From Bacillota bacterium (GTDB taxonomy: Bacteria; Bacillota; Sulfobacillia; Sulfobacillales; Sulfobacillaceae): a DNA stretch of 36,119 nt. Positions 1-7,850 of the stretch are shown here, piece after piece (position 1 is the first letter of the stretch; each line of letters opens with the position of its first letter). The notes below the pieces were generated by a model. That model saw nothing but the letters and a program-made list of their open reading frames with translations, was not told where the DNA came from and did no database searches. The stretch lies in the NCBI GenBank assembly GCA_021821465.1, contig JAKACM010000043.1, positions 1 through 36,119 of the forward strand, written 5' to 3'. Position numbers and translations under genes: made by a program.

Positions 1-30
1 AAAATAAAATTTTTTTTCGGCCAAACAGGG

Positions 31-59
31 GTTAATAGGGCCAAGAATTTTTGTATAAT
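31..59 (+). promoter_or_regulatory. possible promoter with consensus -10 box
   Basis: A perfect TATAAT lies at 54-59 and is preceded by TTG. The -35 region is poor (GTTAAT at 31-36, 17 bases upstream). Transcription would start near 66 and run into the hairpin at 143-167. No convincing gene follows, so this may drive a short RNA. The call rests on the -10 box alone. Confidence 0.3.
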
Positions 60-65
60 ACAGCA

Positions 66-167
66 ATTTGAGACGCCACAAGACTTTGAGGCCATTTTGG
101 GCTCATAACTAGGAAAGTTCCGCTAGGATATTTCTAATTCCTGACCCGGCATCAATGATGCCGGGTC
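66..167 (+). ncRNA. possible small structured RNA of about 100 nt
   Basis: The stretch between the TATAAT at 54-59 and the 10-bp hairpin at 143-167 contains a nested stem at about 109-126 (CTAGGAA / TTCC..TAG). No start codon with a ribosome binding site lies within it. A promoter-like box, internal structure and an end hairpin fit a small RNA or an orphan leader. I do not recognise a known RNA family. Confidence 0.2.
143..167 (+). terminator. hairpin, possible terminator
   Basis: A perfect 10-bp GC-rich stem, GACCCGGCAT with ATGCCGGGTC, closes a 5-nt loop. Only a weak T stretch follows (GTATTTCC), so termination is likely but not certain. It has the same style as other hairpins between genes in this window, which also lack long U tracts. 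Confidence 0.4.
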
Positions 168-552
168 GTATTTCCAAATGAAAAGACAGCACAGGCTGAT
201 GCCGCAACCGTCTTCTTCCACCGAATTCCGAGATAGGCATACGTCCCTTGACACCTGTCATCGTGACGGCGTGCCGATTCTCAAATCAACGGGGCATTGC
301 TGCCCCGATACGCCCCTACGTGGAGACGTTGTAAAGATGACCCCAAGGGGACTGTCTGGGTTATAACGAAGGCGGACGATGTGGATAGAATCATGAGACA
401 TTGATTGAGAGATGAGTTGCGCTGCGAAAGGCGATTAAGATCAGGATGTCGGTGCTAAGCACCGCTCGGAGGCGCACGGAGTGAGTCCCATCTTTGAGGC
501 GCTAGCCACCAAGTGCTCCGGCACCTAGAGATTTCTTGGCCGTTTAGCCGCC
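168..552. other. intergenic, no supported gene
   Basis: A 62-codon open frame starts at the ATG at 178 but has no ribosome binding site and no recognisable protein features. A small hairpin, CGGTGC-TAA-GCACCG, lies at about 449-463 and could help end the minus-strand transcript that stops at 553. Nothing else is supported here. Confidence 0.4.
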
Positions 553-1188
553 CTAGAAGCGTCCTATCACGGTCATGAAGAGATGATGCCACACGTCCTT
601 TAATGTGATCGGCCAGGAAAACGGCGGCGCCGGCACTTGACGAGGGCATGATTTATTAGCGCACAATTCGAATTCATCCGGCAAATACACGCGGTACACA
701 CTTTGGTCCCACCGATAGGTCACCAATAATCCGTCAATCTTATAGATTCCCGCCTTATTTGCGGTCATTCCCAGCACGGGTGCCCAAAAATGCGGTGTGG
801 TCGCGAGTGTATAAGGTAATACGGACGGTTTGGGCCAACCTGATGCGACTTCGTTGAGTGGTTTCTTTGTGGACACTCGTTCCCACCCCGTTCGCACCTG
901 TACGTGTGCCGGAATATTGGTCGGACGAATTTTCACAATTGTTTCGGACAATCCTGTATGATTTCTTAGCGTATAGCCCACAAATGTCTTAACCTTATTC
1001 ACACGGGTCTGATCACCTACTGTATACGATCCTGCATGCTGCGCTTTGAGTCGAGCGCCAATAGGTCCGGGGGACTCTGCCACATACACATATCCCATTA
1101 TGCCGAGTATCCCGACGATTCCCACCAGTACAACGGCTCCTCCGACGAATCCCCGGCGCCAACGACGGCGTCGCTGTAACGCGTTCAA
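553..1188 (-). CDS. hypothetical membrane-anchored protein
   Basis: 211 residues, starting at a TTG that overlaps the TGA stop of the upstream gene (TTGA, 1185-1188), so translation is probably coupled. A GGGGAA ribosome binding site precedes the start. A basic start (RRRRWRR) leads into one hydrophobic segment at about residues 14-34. The rest, about 175 residues, should lie outside the membrane. A pair of cysteines (LCANKSCP) near the C terminus could form a disulfide. I do not recognise a family. Sharing a transcript with the secreted 393-residue protein suggests a membrane partner for it, such as a secretion or immunity helper. That role is inference. Confidence 0.75.
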   Translation of the reverse strand: MNALQRRRRWRRGFVGGAVVLVGIVGILGIMGYVYVAESPGPIGARLKAQHAGSYTVGDQTRVNKVKTFVGYTLRNHTGLSETIVKIRPTNIPAHVQVRTGWERVSTKKPLNEVASGWPKPSVLPYTLATTPHFWAPVLGMTANKAGIYKIDGLLVTYRWDQSVYRVYLPDEFELCANKSCPRQVPAPPFSWPITLKDVWHHLFMTVIGRF

Positions 1189-2366
1189 TTGTGGTTCCCC
1201 GCGTAAATAATCGTGGCGTGGTTGGGAAAATTATTATTACCCCACAAATACTGTGTATACCCATAAAAATGCCAGGATTCCTTGACATATTGACTAAAAC
1301 CGCTTTGGGCCGTTAAACTGGCGCCAAATGCATGAAACGCTCCCCCGTAATTATAGGCTGTATGGCTACTGCGACCAAACAGCGTCCCCGCAACGTAGGT
1401 ATTCGTGTATTGATTCGGCGGTGGCTCTTGACTCACATTTTGTCCAATCGTCAGCCCGCCGTCCCATGCCGTCGCTTTAACCAAATAGTACGGGGGAAAA
1501 GCCGTGTTATCTCCACAAGCACTGTGAAAATAAACCCGCTCATAACTAAAGTCCGATAACAATTGATAACCTTGATTAGCCCATTGACCCGGCGATAAAT
1601 ATTTCTCAACATATGCGGACTGTGTATTGGCAATCCCACTACTCCCATCTAATGACCAAGGTCCCGTACTGCCCGTCGAATAGCCCACACCAATCGTGGA
1701 GTCGGCGGTACTCCCATAAATATAATTTGCCGATGCATCGCCGGAATTGTGCAATTCCCCAATTTTGGTATAACTTGTCGTCGTCCCATCCAGCGATTGG
1801 ATATACCCACAATAGGCCTGGGGATTGATGCTGTGCATTGTCACTGCCGACGCCGTCGAGGTTAAGGTACTCTGTGTCGTTTCCCGTTGTACCAATGCTC
1901 GACGACCTGTCATCCACATAGCCGTGCGTCCCCGCGGTTGCAATTTTATTGCCGGCGCTGTTGTTGCCAACACTTTCGGCGATCCAAACAGGTTTTGCGT
2001 AAACGCATACACATCGGGCTGATGATTTTTCTGTGTGACTACCACGGTAAAATTCACTTGTCCGTGATTGTGCTGAGCCGCATGAATGACCGAGGCTGTC
2101 GGCTGATAAATCACATTGACTTGGCCTTGCGCATTGGTTTGCCCTACCGCCAGGGGATCGGTCGATGTCTGCTGTGGAATATTAGCAAATAATAACACTT
2201 GACCATGCGCCAAAGGCGTTCCGTTTTGAGTCAACGCTTCTAGAGCGGCCATCGGTAGCGGCTGTGTCACAGCTTGAACCGGAGTAGCCGCCCAGGTTAT
2301 TGCGGCAGGACCCCACAAACTCGCACTCGCTATTCCAGCTACGGCCAGGATCGTCACCGTTTTCAT
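1185..2366 (-). CDS. secreted hypothetical protein with N-terminal Ig-like segment
   Basis: 393 residues. Residues 1-27 form a clear signal peptide (MKTVTILAVAGIASASLWGP, cleavage likely near WAA-TP). Residues of about 40-125 look like a short Ig-like or invasin-type strand domain, with the phrase TNAQGQVNVIYQ. The C-terminal half, about residues 180-393, is rich in Tyr, Gly, Asn and Ser and contains few charges, typical of acid-stable exported proteins. I do not recognise the C-terminal family. It is the first gene of a pair with the membrane-anchored 211-residue protein, overlapping by 4 bases. The ribosome binding site upstream is weak (AAGGA, distant). Confidence 0.8.
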   Translation of the reverse strand: MKTVTILAVAGIASASLWGPAAITWAATPVQAVTQPLPMAALEALTQNGTPLAHGQVLLFANIPQQTSTDPLAVGQTNAQGQVNVIYQPTASVIHAAQHNHGQVNFTVVVTQKNHQPDVYAFTQNLFGSPKVLATTAPAIKLQPRGRTAMWMTGRRALVQRETTQSTLTSTASAVTMHSINPQAYCGYIQSLDGTTTSYTKIGELHNSGDASANYIYGSTADSTIGVGYSTGSTGPWSLDGSSGIANTQSAYVEKYLSPGQWANQGYQLLSDFSYERVYFHSACGDNTAFPPYYLVKATAWDGGLTIGQNVSQEPPPNQYTNTYVAGTLFGRSSHTAYNYGGAFHAFGASLTAQSGFSQYVKESWHFYGYTQYLWGNNNFPNHATIIYAGNHN

Positions 2367-2689
2367 AACTTCTTGTTCCGTCCTTTCTGTCTCTCTTTTT
2401 TTGACGCGCCTTTTTGAACTTGGTCTTTCGATATTCTCTTGTTCATGATTAGGTCTTTGGTACTAGTCAACATGGTCCCCAGTGTACCGCAGGAGTTCTG
2501 TCCCCCGCAATCGCTTTCTTTTCTTTTTCTTTCGACATTTTTCTCAATAATCCGTCATTCTTGTTAGCCCATTTACACGTCTTTACGCTCATTATTTTTC
2601 TCTATTGCCACCGCCTTTGGCCCCCGGATACCTCCGGATACCTCCGAGGCTTTCTTTTGATCGTTCTCTTCTCTTTGGAGGTGCTCGTC
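2367..2689. other. divergent intergenic region
   Basis: About 320 bases separate the minus-strand secreted-protein gene from the plus-strand sigma-factor remnant, so both promoters should lie here. The plus strand is very pyrimidine-rich (2517-2600). A tandem duplication GGATACCTCC x2 lies at 2627-2646. A strong ribosome binding site (GGAGG at 2677-2681) serves the ATG at 2690. No clear -35/-10 pair is identified. Confidence 0.4.
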
Positions 2690-3133
2690 ATGTCCAGACT
2701 CGCTGATGCTTCTCCGCCTCACGCGACGGCCCTCACTCTCTCGTCCAATTCGGACTCGGTTTCTTCTCCGTCTCATCGTGCGGACCGTGACAGTGTGACA
2801 GCGTATCTGCAGGAAGTCGCTCGTCTGCCGCGATTAAATCCCGCCTAAGTCCGAACCTTAGCCGAACAACTAGCCCAGGGTCACCCCATCGCCAAAACCG
2901 CTCTCATTGAAGGCCATCTGCGGCTGGTCGTGGTCGTCGTCAAACGTTATGTGCATCACGGCTTGTCCCTAGCCGATTTGATCCAAGAAGGCAACGTGGG
3001 TTTAATGCGCGCGGTCGACAAATATGACTACCGGCAAGGCAACCGTTTTAGCACTTATGCCGTGTGGTGGATTCGGCTAGCCATCACCCGCGCCTTAGCC
3101 AATCGGAGCCGCCCCATTCGCCTGCCGGTGCAT
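2690..3133 (+). pseudogene. truncated sigma-70 family factor (RpoD/SigA-like)
   Basis: The ATG at 2690 follows GGAGG by about 8 bases. The frame encodes sigma region 1.2 (DSVTAYLQEVARLPRLNPA), then an in-frame TAA at 2846-2848 where Gln is expected, then in the same frame region 2: [50 protein letters not shown] and RPIRLPVH. These are the core-binding and -10-recognition segments of primary-type sigma factors. Similarity stops abruptly after PVH at 3133, so regions 3 and 4 (-35 recognition) are missing. One nonsense codon plus a lost C terminus makes this a pseudogene. An internal restart at GTG 2930 could only make a fragment of region 2. Confidence 0.85.
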
Positions 3134-3331
3134 AATGGCATGCTACTCCCAGGCTGCATCTTGCCAGCCTTTCGGCGAAAAATGCAACAAAAATGCCCAG
3201 CCTTCCTCCCACACGGTCTCTGGAGACTTCACCGCAATATCCTCCTCGCGTCTAAAATTTTCCTCAATAGATCACTGCGCAATATCTCGGGAAAGTCCTC
3301 TACGTTTAGAAAAAATTTTTTAAGTTTATTT

Positions 3332-3828
3332 TATAGGGTGAACTAAGTTAGCGCGCATGGGATTCCACACCCCACCGAGAGGAGGATTCATCAGAAAGAT
3401 GTTGACGATGTCGAGAATTCAACAAATCAAGCAATGACGAGCGCAAGGATGGAGTCTCTCCGCGATCGCGGCCCAGTTGGGAGTCGATCGCAAAACCGTA
3501 CGCAAATACGTAGAACAACAGGATTTTTTCCCGCAGATTCCCGTCCAACGCAGGCGAGGAGGTAAACTGGAGCCCTATCAGGCCACCATTGATCGCTGGC
3601 TCGATGGGATCAGCACCAATGGTACAAGCAATGCCATACGGCTCAGCGCATTTTTGATCGCCTGGGGGAGGAATTTCCGGATCGCGCCGTATCTTATCGC
3701 ACCGTCTGCCGCTATATCCAGACCTGGCACCGTCCGGTGCCGGTGACCGGGACCTTGGAATTAATCTGGCATCCGGGCGAGGAGTGTCAGGGGTCTCATC
3801 CCGGTGACCTAACTTAACCGACCCTGTA
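3332..3828 (+). mobile_element. decayed IS21-like insertion sequence relic
   Basis: Imperfect 20-bp inverted repeats bound the relic: 3332-3351 (TATAGGGTGAACTAAGTTAG) and 3828-3809 read on the minus strand (TACAGGGTCGGTTAAGTTAG), 15 of 20 identical. Between them lies only the first part of an IstA-like transposase. No istB and no DDE core remain, so the element has an internal deletion and cannot move by itself. No clear target duplication is visible. The 200 bases before it (3134-3331) follow the sigma-factor breakpoint and carry nothing recognisable. Confidence 0.65.
3399..3800 (+). pseudogene. istA: IS21-family transposase IstA, N-terminal remnant
   Basis: The frame opens at ATG 3399 and reads MLTMSRIQQIKQ, a TGA at 3435-3437 where Trp is expected, then RAQGWSLSAIAAQLGVDRKT and VRKYVEQ. 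This is the N-terminal helix-turn-helix of IstA proteins. After about 3600 the homologous reading moves to another frame (HTAQRIFDRLGEEFPDRAVS, YRTVCRYIQTWH) and ends near ELIWHPGE, just before the catalytic core would begin. One nonsense codon, one frameshift and loss of the C-terminal three quarters make it non-functional. Confidence 0.75.
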
Positions 3829-3833
3829 TGTAA

Positions 3834-3886
3834 TGAAATTCCTCACCTTTCTGGGGACTTTTAGGGGACCCGCGTGGGGAATTTCA
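3834..3886. repeat. inverted repeat around the end of the small minus-strand gene
   Basis: Arms TGAAATTCC (3834-3842) and GGAATTTCA (3878-3886) are perfect 9-mers about 35 bases apart, and partial complementarity extends inward. The stop codon of the 101-residue minus-strand gene (3861-3863) lies in the loop. It may be a transcription end signal or the end of a small mobile element beside the IS21-like relic. Confidence 0.4.
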
Positions 3887-4166
3887 CTGGACAATATCCA
3901 CACGCCACGGGAAAAGACGAGTTTTGGCCCCCTTCACGATCTGCGGCGAAAAGCCGTAATGAACGCTTTCCTGACTCGGAATCCCTGGGAAAAGCCGCCA
4001 TAAGCGGAGAACCGAACACATCATAAGTCTCGCCACCATCCGGGAGAGAGTCCAGCACATCTCCAATGGCTATGCTCATCGTGTCTTGGGAATTGGTCAT
4101 CTCAAGAATCACAAGTTGGTCTTGAAAATTTGCCGGATATTGGCCCATAAATACCTTAGCATACAT
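3861..4166 (-). CDS. small hypothetical protein
   Basis: 101 residues from the ATG at 4166, which is chosen because GAGGTGG lies 3-9 bases upstream. An ATG at 4178 would sit ahead of that site. The gene follows the NDPK-like gene by 12 bases and was surely cotranscribed with it. The protein is mixed in composition (MYAKVFMGQYPANFQDQL, then IAIGDVLDSLPDGGETYDVF), has no signal peptide or membrane segment, and has two cysteines near the C terminus (VACGYCP). No family is recognised. Tight linkage suggests that it acts with the NDPK-like protein, for example as a regulator or binding partner. This is inference. Confidence 0.65.
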   Translation of the reverse strand: MYAKVFMGQYPANFQDQLVILEMTNSQDTMSIAIGDVLDSLPDGGETYDVFGSPLMAAFPRDSESGKRSLRLFAADREGGQNSSFPVACGYCPVKFPTRVP

Positions 4167-4178
4167 ATGCCACCTCAT

Positions 4179-5249
4179 TTATTTAACGTGATAGCCACTC
4201 AATTGAATGGTATGGAATATGAAGGACGATTCGAGCACGAGCGCCTCCCAATCGTCCATAACAACCAGATTTCTTCGTATAACTTCCCGGACATCCGAAA
4301 AGAGAATATCCTCGAAATGTCTATAATTGGCAAATTGTTTCAGAATGACTAACAGACGTGCCTGATCAATCGTTAAGGCCATGGATTTTATTGAACTCCG
4401 AAAGGAATTTTCGGTTATCCCGTTGGCACGGTCTAAAACTCGTAACTCTTGGTCCAGAAGCGGATGAATTAATTCCGACTCTTCAACGTATGACAGGTTC
4501 TGAGAGGTAATATCCTTCATCACGCTGTAGAGGTTCTGGAGTTCATCACAATCCAGTCCAAACGGGCTGTCCAACAAGGTTCCAAGGATCCGCATTTTTA
4601 CCTTGACTAAGATATCAAAAAACGTACCCGTGCGACGCGGCTTTTCATACCATCGCAAGGCAGCTTTCGTAAGAAATGAATGAGGGGAGGGGATCTTACC
4701 TCTAAGACTCGTTTTTACGTGTTCCATACATGCCAGAAATTCCTCTGCCGAGAAAAAAATCCGGGACTCGCGAAGCATTTGTTTGGGGTCATCCGAAGAA
4801 TGAATCGTACACAACACCACGTTCAGGGAACGATAACGATACCGAATATGATTCGGTTCTGTCAGAGCGGGGTTAGATGGCCCCTTCAACGACTCAACAA
4901 ACTCTGAACAACTCGCAAATAGGCCCCGATTAAAGTGACCCCCTAATAGCAACAATAGCGCCGGTGAAATTCGGTACATTTCTCGAGTCATCCACCATAG
5001 CGGCCGCATCTGATTTTCAAGCATTTGATGTTGAGTATAACGATATAATTCCTCCATCTGACGCTCATCAACGTATTGATACTTAAATCCCACCACATAG
5101 AGCCCATGTTCCGCAAACTCATTTATCAAGTTTATTTCGTGGCCCATCGCCAGGGCATCTGGCCTGACGATAACGAACGCGGTATGGTCCAATAACTCTT
5201 TGTGTTCTTCCGGTATTTCTGTGGTCAGCTCTTCGACGCTAGGATACAC
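4179..5249 (-). CDS. NDPK-like domain protein with novel C-terminal helical region
   Basis: 356 residues from the GTG at 5249, chosen because AGGAGG precedes it by 9 bases. The frame is open further upstream, into the transposase remnant. Residues of about 20-165 resemble nucleoside-diphosphate kinase: FVIVRPDAL (canonical KPD; Lys replaced by Arg), GHEINLINEFAEHGLYVVGF, GPSNPA, IR, then IHSSDDPKQMLRES and FF. The His in IHSSDD lines up with the phosphate-carrying His of NDPKs, while the Asn three residues before it appears as Cys. Residues of about 170-356 are an unfamiliar, probably helical region. It may be a nucleotide sensor or phosphotransferase rather than a housekeeping Ndk, which is about 140-150 residues long. 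It is paired with the small gene at 3861-4166. Confidence 0.7.
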   Translation of the reverse strand: MYPSVEELTTEIPEEHKELLDHTAFVIVRPDALAMGHEINLINEFAEHGLYVVGFKYQYVDERQMEELYRYTQHQMLENQMRPLWWMTREMYRISPALLLLLGGHFNRGLFASCSEFVESLKGPSNPALTEPNHIRYRYRSLNVVLCTIHSSDDPKQMLRESRIFFSAEEFLACMEHVKTSLRGKIPSPHSFLTKAALRWYEKPRRTGTFFDILVKVKMRILGTLLDSPFGLDCDELQNLYSVMKDITSQNLSYVEESELIHPLLDQELRVLDRANGITENSFRSSIKSMALTIDQARLLVILKQFANYRHFEDILFSDVREVIRRNLVVMDDWEALVLESSFIFHTIQLSGYHVK

Positions 5250-5861
5250 GGACAAGTACCTCCTTCTGGATAATAGACTCCGTAATGGCTTGCGTGGTAA
5301 TCTGGCTATCATATAAAATCGCGTCCAGAGGTCCTCTGCTCCCTAATTGAGCCAGATTCCTCACTGGTCGTGGGCGACATGGTGGCTTCGGGGCACAGGG
5401 ATCCCAATGATCCCAAAAGTTTTGGGAGTCCAACCGGGTGGGTGATAACGCCCATCGTTCGGGGACGCTCGTCTTTTGAATCCAGGGGCCAAATCCCCGC
5501 CAACTCTTGTCGGGCGCACACAGTTTAGCCAGAATGCCTAACGCCACGCATGTTCCGGGAGTTAAGCCTTGATGCCGTTTGGGGACTAGCTGGTCCACGG
5601 TGGGGTTGATACCGAGTCGTTCAATCATGCCCAACACAGCCGCCACCAGCCAAAGGGTTTGGCATGCACCGTTTTCGGAGGAGTGCCGGCCCGACATCAC
5701 TCCCGAATGTGATCATAAATCGTTTCGGTTTTAACGCAACTCGGGCCCGATCCGGGCCCCTTCCCCCCGTTACTGAGATGCAGTTTCACGCGGCACGACC
5801 GTTGGTAATAATAGACGGGTTCTTTCATTCCGGGAATATGTTTGGCCACTATCGTTGCCAT
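5239..5861 (-). pseudogene. IS1634-family transposase remnant
   Basis: The ATG at 5861 follows AGGAGG by about 10 bases and begins MATIVAKHIPGMKEPVYYYQ, typical of the strand-rich start of IS1634-type transposases. That frame stops at TGA 5697-5699. The next frame resumes at once from 5700 and encodes LGMIERLGINPTVDQLVP, LTPGTCVALGILAKL and FGPWIQK, like the DUF4277 N-terminal domain. The C-terminal DDE part is absent; the frame ends at 5239 inside the start region of the NDPK-like gene. One frameshift and a 3' truncation make it inactive. Confidence 0.75.
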
Positions 5862-6217
5862 AGTGTGATCGCCTCCTATTAACCTGACATATTCGCCATG
5901 AAGGTCAGAATATCCTGGCAAGAATAGAAATATTTCACTAACCTTAAACTTAAGATTCTCGGGAAGCCTTTTGGGGTCTGACTTTCCGCTATCGGATTTT
6001 TATAACGGCAAAACTCCTCCGACAAAGCGGGAATGTATCATGTAAGACGCCAAGACTATCGTAACAACTGTGGCGACAAGCAACTCGAGCGTCAGCCGGA
6101 AAGCTGCTAGGGGCCGCAAGATCAACACAGGCGAGTCGCACCTAAGCAAATGATGGCGCGAGAAAGTTCAGGGGTTCGTCGGGTAGGGTGGCCCGATGAA
6201 AGTCATCCTGAACACCG
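5862..6217. other. intergenic, no gene seen
   Basis: About 355 bases between the HEPN operon end (6218) and the IS1634-like start (5861). The ribosome binding site for the transposase (AGGAGG, about 5872-5877) is here. The stretch probably includes the 5' end of the IS1634-like element, but its inverted repeat cannot be fixed because the other end is lost. Nothing else is supported. Confidence 0.4.
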
Positions 6218-6772
6218 TCATGAAAGTACCATCGCCCAGTAAGAACTTGAAGTAGGTGGGTCGACCGAGAAACCATACCACCCAATCAATTCATGAGGTA
6301 TGGGGACTGTTTCTAAGGCAGCAAGGAAGTGGTCGTATCCCGTGTATACATCAAAGATATCATTAAGGCATACGGCGACAGCTAATCGAAAATTCTCGGC
6401 TTTTTGACGGACTTTGTGCTGTAATTTAGATTCAAGCCGAACCGCATCTTCGGAAGTAACGTAACGTTTATCTTGATAATCGGCTGACCAGCTTGCCGTT
6501 CCCACTTGAGACGAACTGGCCTCCCGGATTCGTAGGACGGCTTCGTCTACTTCTCGATCACTGTGTAGTCGTTCGATCATTGTTAGCTTGTAGCCGGACC
6601 ACCACGTTTGACGCGACAATACCTCTCGGAGGTGATCCATGAATGGTTGGCTCACTTGTGTAACCTCAATATCGTATCCTTCTGACTGAGCCACACCGAA
6701 AGTCGCTCCTTTTGGCCCTACTGGTTGCCAGTTACCGTGAGATAACTCCATCCATAATGCGAGTTCATCCAT
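6218..6772 (-). CDS. hypothetical protein, third gene of HEPN operon
   Basis: 184 residues. The ATG overlaps the end of the preceding 103-residue gene by 8 bases (6765-6772), a sign of translational coupling. The protein is soluble with no signal peptide. The middle, about residues 95-150, is probably helical and charged (RLESKLQHKVRQKAENFRLA). Around it are aromatic-rich stretches, WMELSHGNWQPVGP at the start and ELIGWYGFSVDPP near the end. I do not recognise a family. As the last gene of an operon led by a HEPN ribonuclease-type protein, it may be part of a toxin or defence module. That is inference from context. Confidence 0.65.
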   Translation of the reverse strand: MDELALWMELSHGNWQPVGPKGATFGVAQSEGYDIEVTQVSQPFMDHLREVLSRQTWWSGYKLTMIERLHSDREVDEAVLRIREASSSQVGTASWSADYQDKRYVTSEDAVRLESKLQHKVRQKAENFRLAVAVCLNDIFDVYTGYDHFLAALETVPIPHELIGWYGFSVDPPTSSSYWAMVLS

Positions 6773-7076
6773 AAACGCCCGAAGTTCCCGATGTTCGTCC
6801 CATCCGCTGGCCCCTCGTCAACTTGACTGCTTTGGCACTTAACTGCTCAGGGTATGCGGCACAATTCGAGGGCAAATGTGGTGCGGATAAAAGCCTCTGG
6901 ATTCGCCAATTAGCCAGACCGATGGCACATAATGTTCTCTCAAAGCGAAGGATATTGTCCATGCCTTCCCGTTGAACCGTTGTAACCCCTTCCCTATTGG
7001 GATTTCGGGAGGCCAAAAACGGTAGTCGATAGCTAGTCCCACGGATGCCATCCCAGGGTGTCCACCGCTTACGCAA
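6765..7076 (-). CDS. small basic hypothetical protein, second gene of HEPN operon
   Basis: 103 residues from a TTG at 7076, chosen because AAGGAG lies about 5 bases upstream and because the gene end overlaps the next ATG by 8 bases. The product is basic and Arg-rich (MRKRWTPWDGIRG, GLANWRIQRLLSAPHLP, KLTRGQRMGRTSG), which would suit nucleic-acid binding. A competing 92-codon frame covers 6839-7117, but its TTG start has no ribosome binding site. No family is recognised. It lies 59 bases after the HEPN gene in the same direction. Confidence 0.55.
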   Translation of the reverse strand: MRKRWTPWDGIRGTSYRLPFLASRNPNREGVTTVQREGMDNILRFERTLCAIGLANWRIQRLLSAPHLPSNCAAYPEQLSAKAVKLTRGQRMGRTSGTSGVYG

Positions 7077-7135
7077 TCAGTCTCCTTTCTATATGTTGTC
7101 CACAAAATGTCAGACAATCAAGGCACAAGTTATCC

Positions 7136-7702
7136 TCAAATCCTTCGGAAGAGGAATTGACCTCCGCTCGCATCCTTCATGCACACAAAAATCCCCCGTC
7201 TTCGTTGAGAGGAGGATTCGTTGAACAGGGCGACATCAATAAAGTTGATACGGGATTCAACGGCCTCGCAGATGGTAAACACTGAGAAGAAATCATAGGC
7301 GCGGCCCAATTTTGGAACCCAATATCTTCCGTGAGCCAGCCAATGTCGAAATTTCAGGGCACTCTTGAATTCCCCTACAGCGCTTTTGATGCGAGGGTCC
7401 ACCCCTTTCCATGCTTCGAGGATATGTTCGTCGAGTGACGCGCGGATGACCGTGCTCGGATAGACATCCCGAAACCGGCGACTCAATGGGTCCTTCTTAC
7501 GGTTGTAGACCCGCTCCCAGTAGTCTTGATGAAATCTGGCATCAACGGCGACGATAAGATTGAGGCACATCGTTCTATTCAATTCTTCCCCCTGTCTGTC
7601 GAAATGGGCTTTCAATTCAGGGTGTGAGTAACCAATGAATGCGTCGGGGACGTCAATACCGCGGAGAATATCGTGGCGAACACGTTCGAGTGCCATGGTC
7701 AT
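7136..7702 (-). CDS. HEPN-type protein with Rx4H motif, probable RNase
   Basis: 188 residues, start ATG 7702 (a second ATG at 7696 is possible; the ribosome binding site is weak). The core, about residues 35-160, is helical. RHWLAHGRYWVPKLGR contains R119-x4-H124, the signature of HEPN nucleases, followed by YDFFSVFTICEAV. HEPN proteins with this motif are metal-independent RNases, common as toxins or as effectors of defence systems. No MNT nucleotidyltransferase partner is adjacent. The next two genes (103 and 184 residues) may be the partners. Assignment to HEPN is from the motif and helical pattern; the substrate is unknown. Confidence 0.7.
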   Translation of the reverse strand: MTMALERVRHDILRGIDVPDAFIGYSHPELKAHFDRQGEELNRTMCLNLIVAVDARFHQDYWERVYNRKKDPLSRRFRDVYPSTVIRASLDEHILEAWKGVDPRIKSAVGEFKSALKFRHWLAHGRYWVPKLGRAYDFFSVFTICEAVESRINFIDVALFNESSSQRRRGIFVCMKDASGGQFLFRRI

Positions 7703-7850
7703 CAGGTTGTGGGATTCCGCAATCTTTGCCGGAAGGCGATTTCAGAATGCTTTCTGCTCTCTACAAAGAAATGCCATAGGGACCTGCCGCTTTACTAATG
7801 AACTAATCTTTTAATACAATAGGAGGCAAACTACAAAAGGGGAGTGGCTC

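Noticed and set aside
2627..2646. Tandem GGATACCTCC repeat
   Set aside because: Only two copies in an untranslated stretch; too short to support a function.
6839..7117. 92-codon alternative frame on the minus strand (with SGGHPGMASVGLAIDYRFW and YPHHICP)
   Set aside because: The aromatic-rich reading looked protein-like, but its TTG start has no ribosome binding site. The overlapping 103-codon frame has AAGGAG at the right distance and couples by an 8-base overlap to the next gene.
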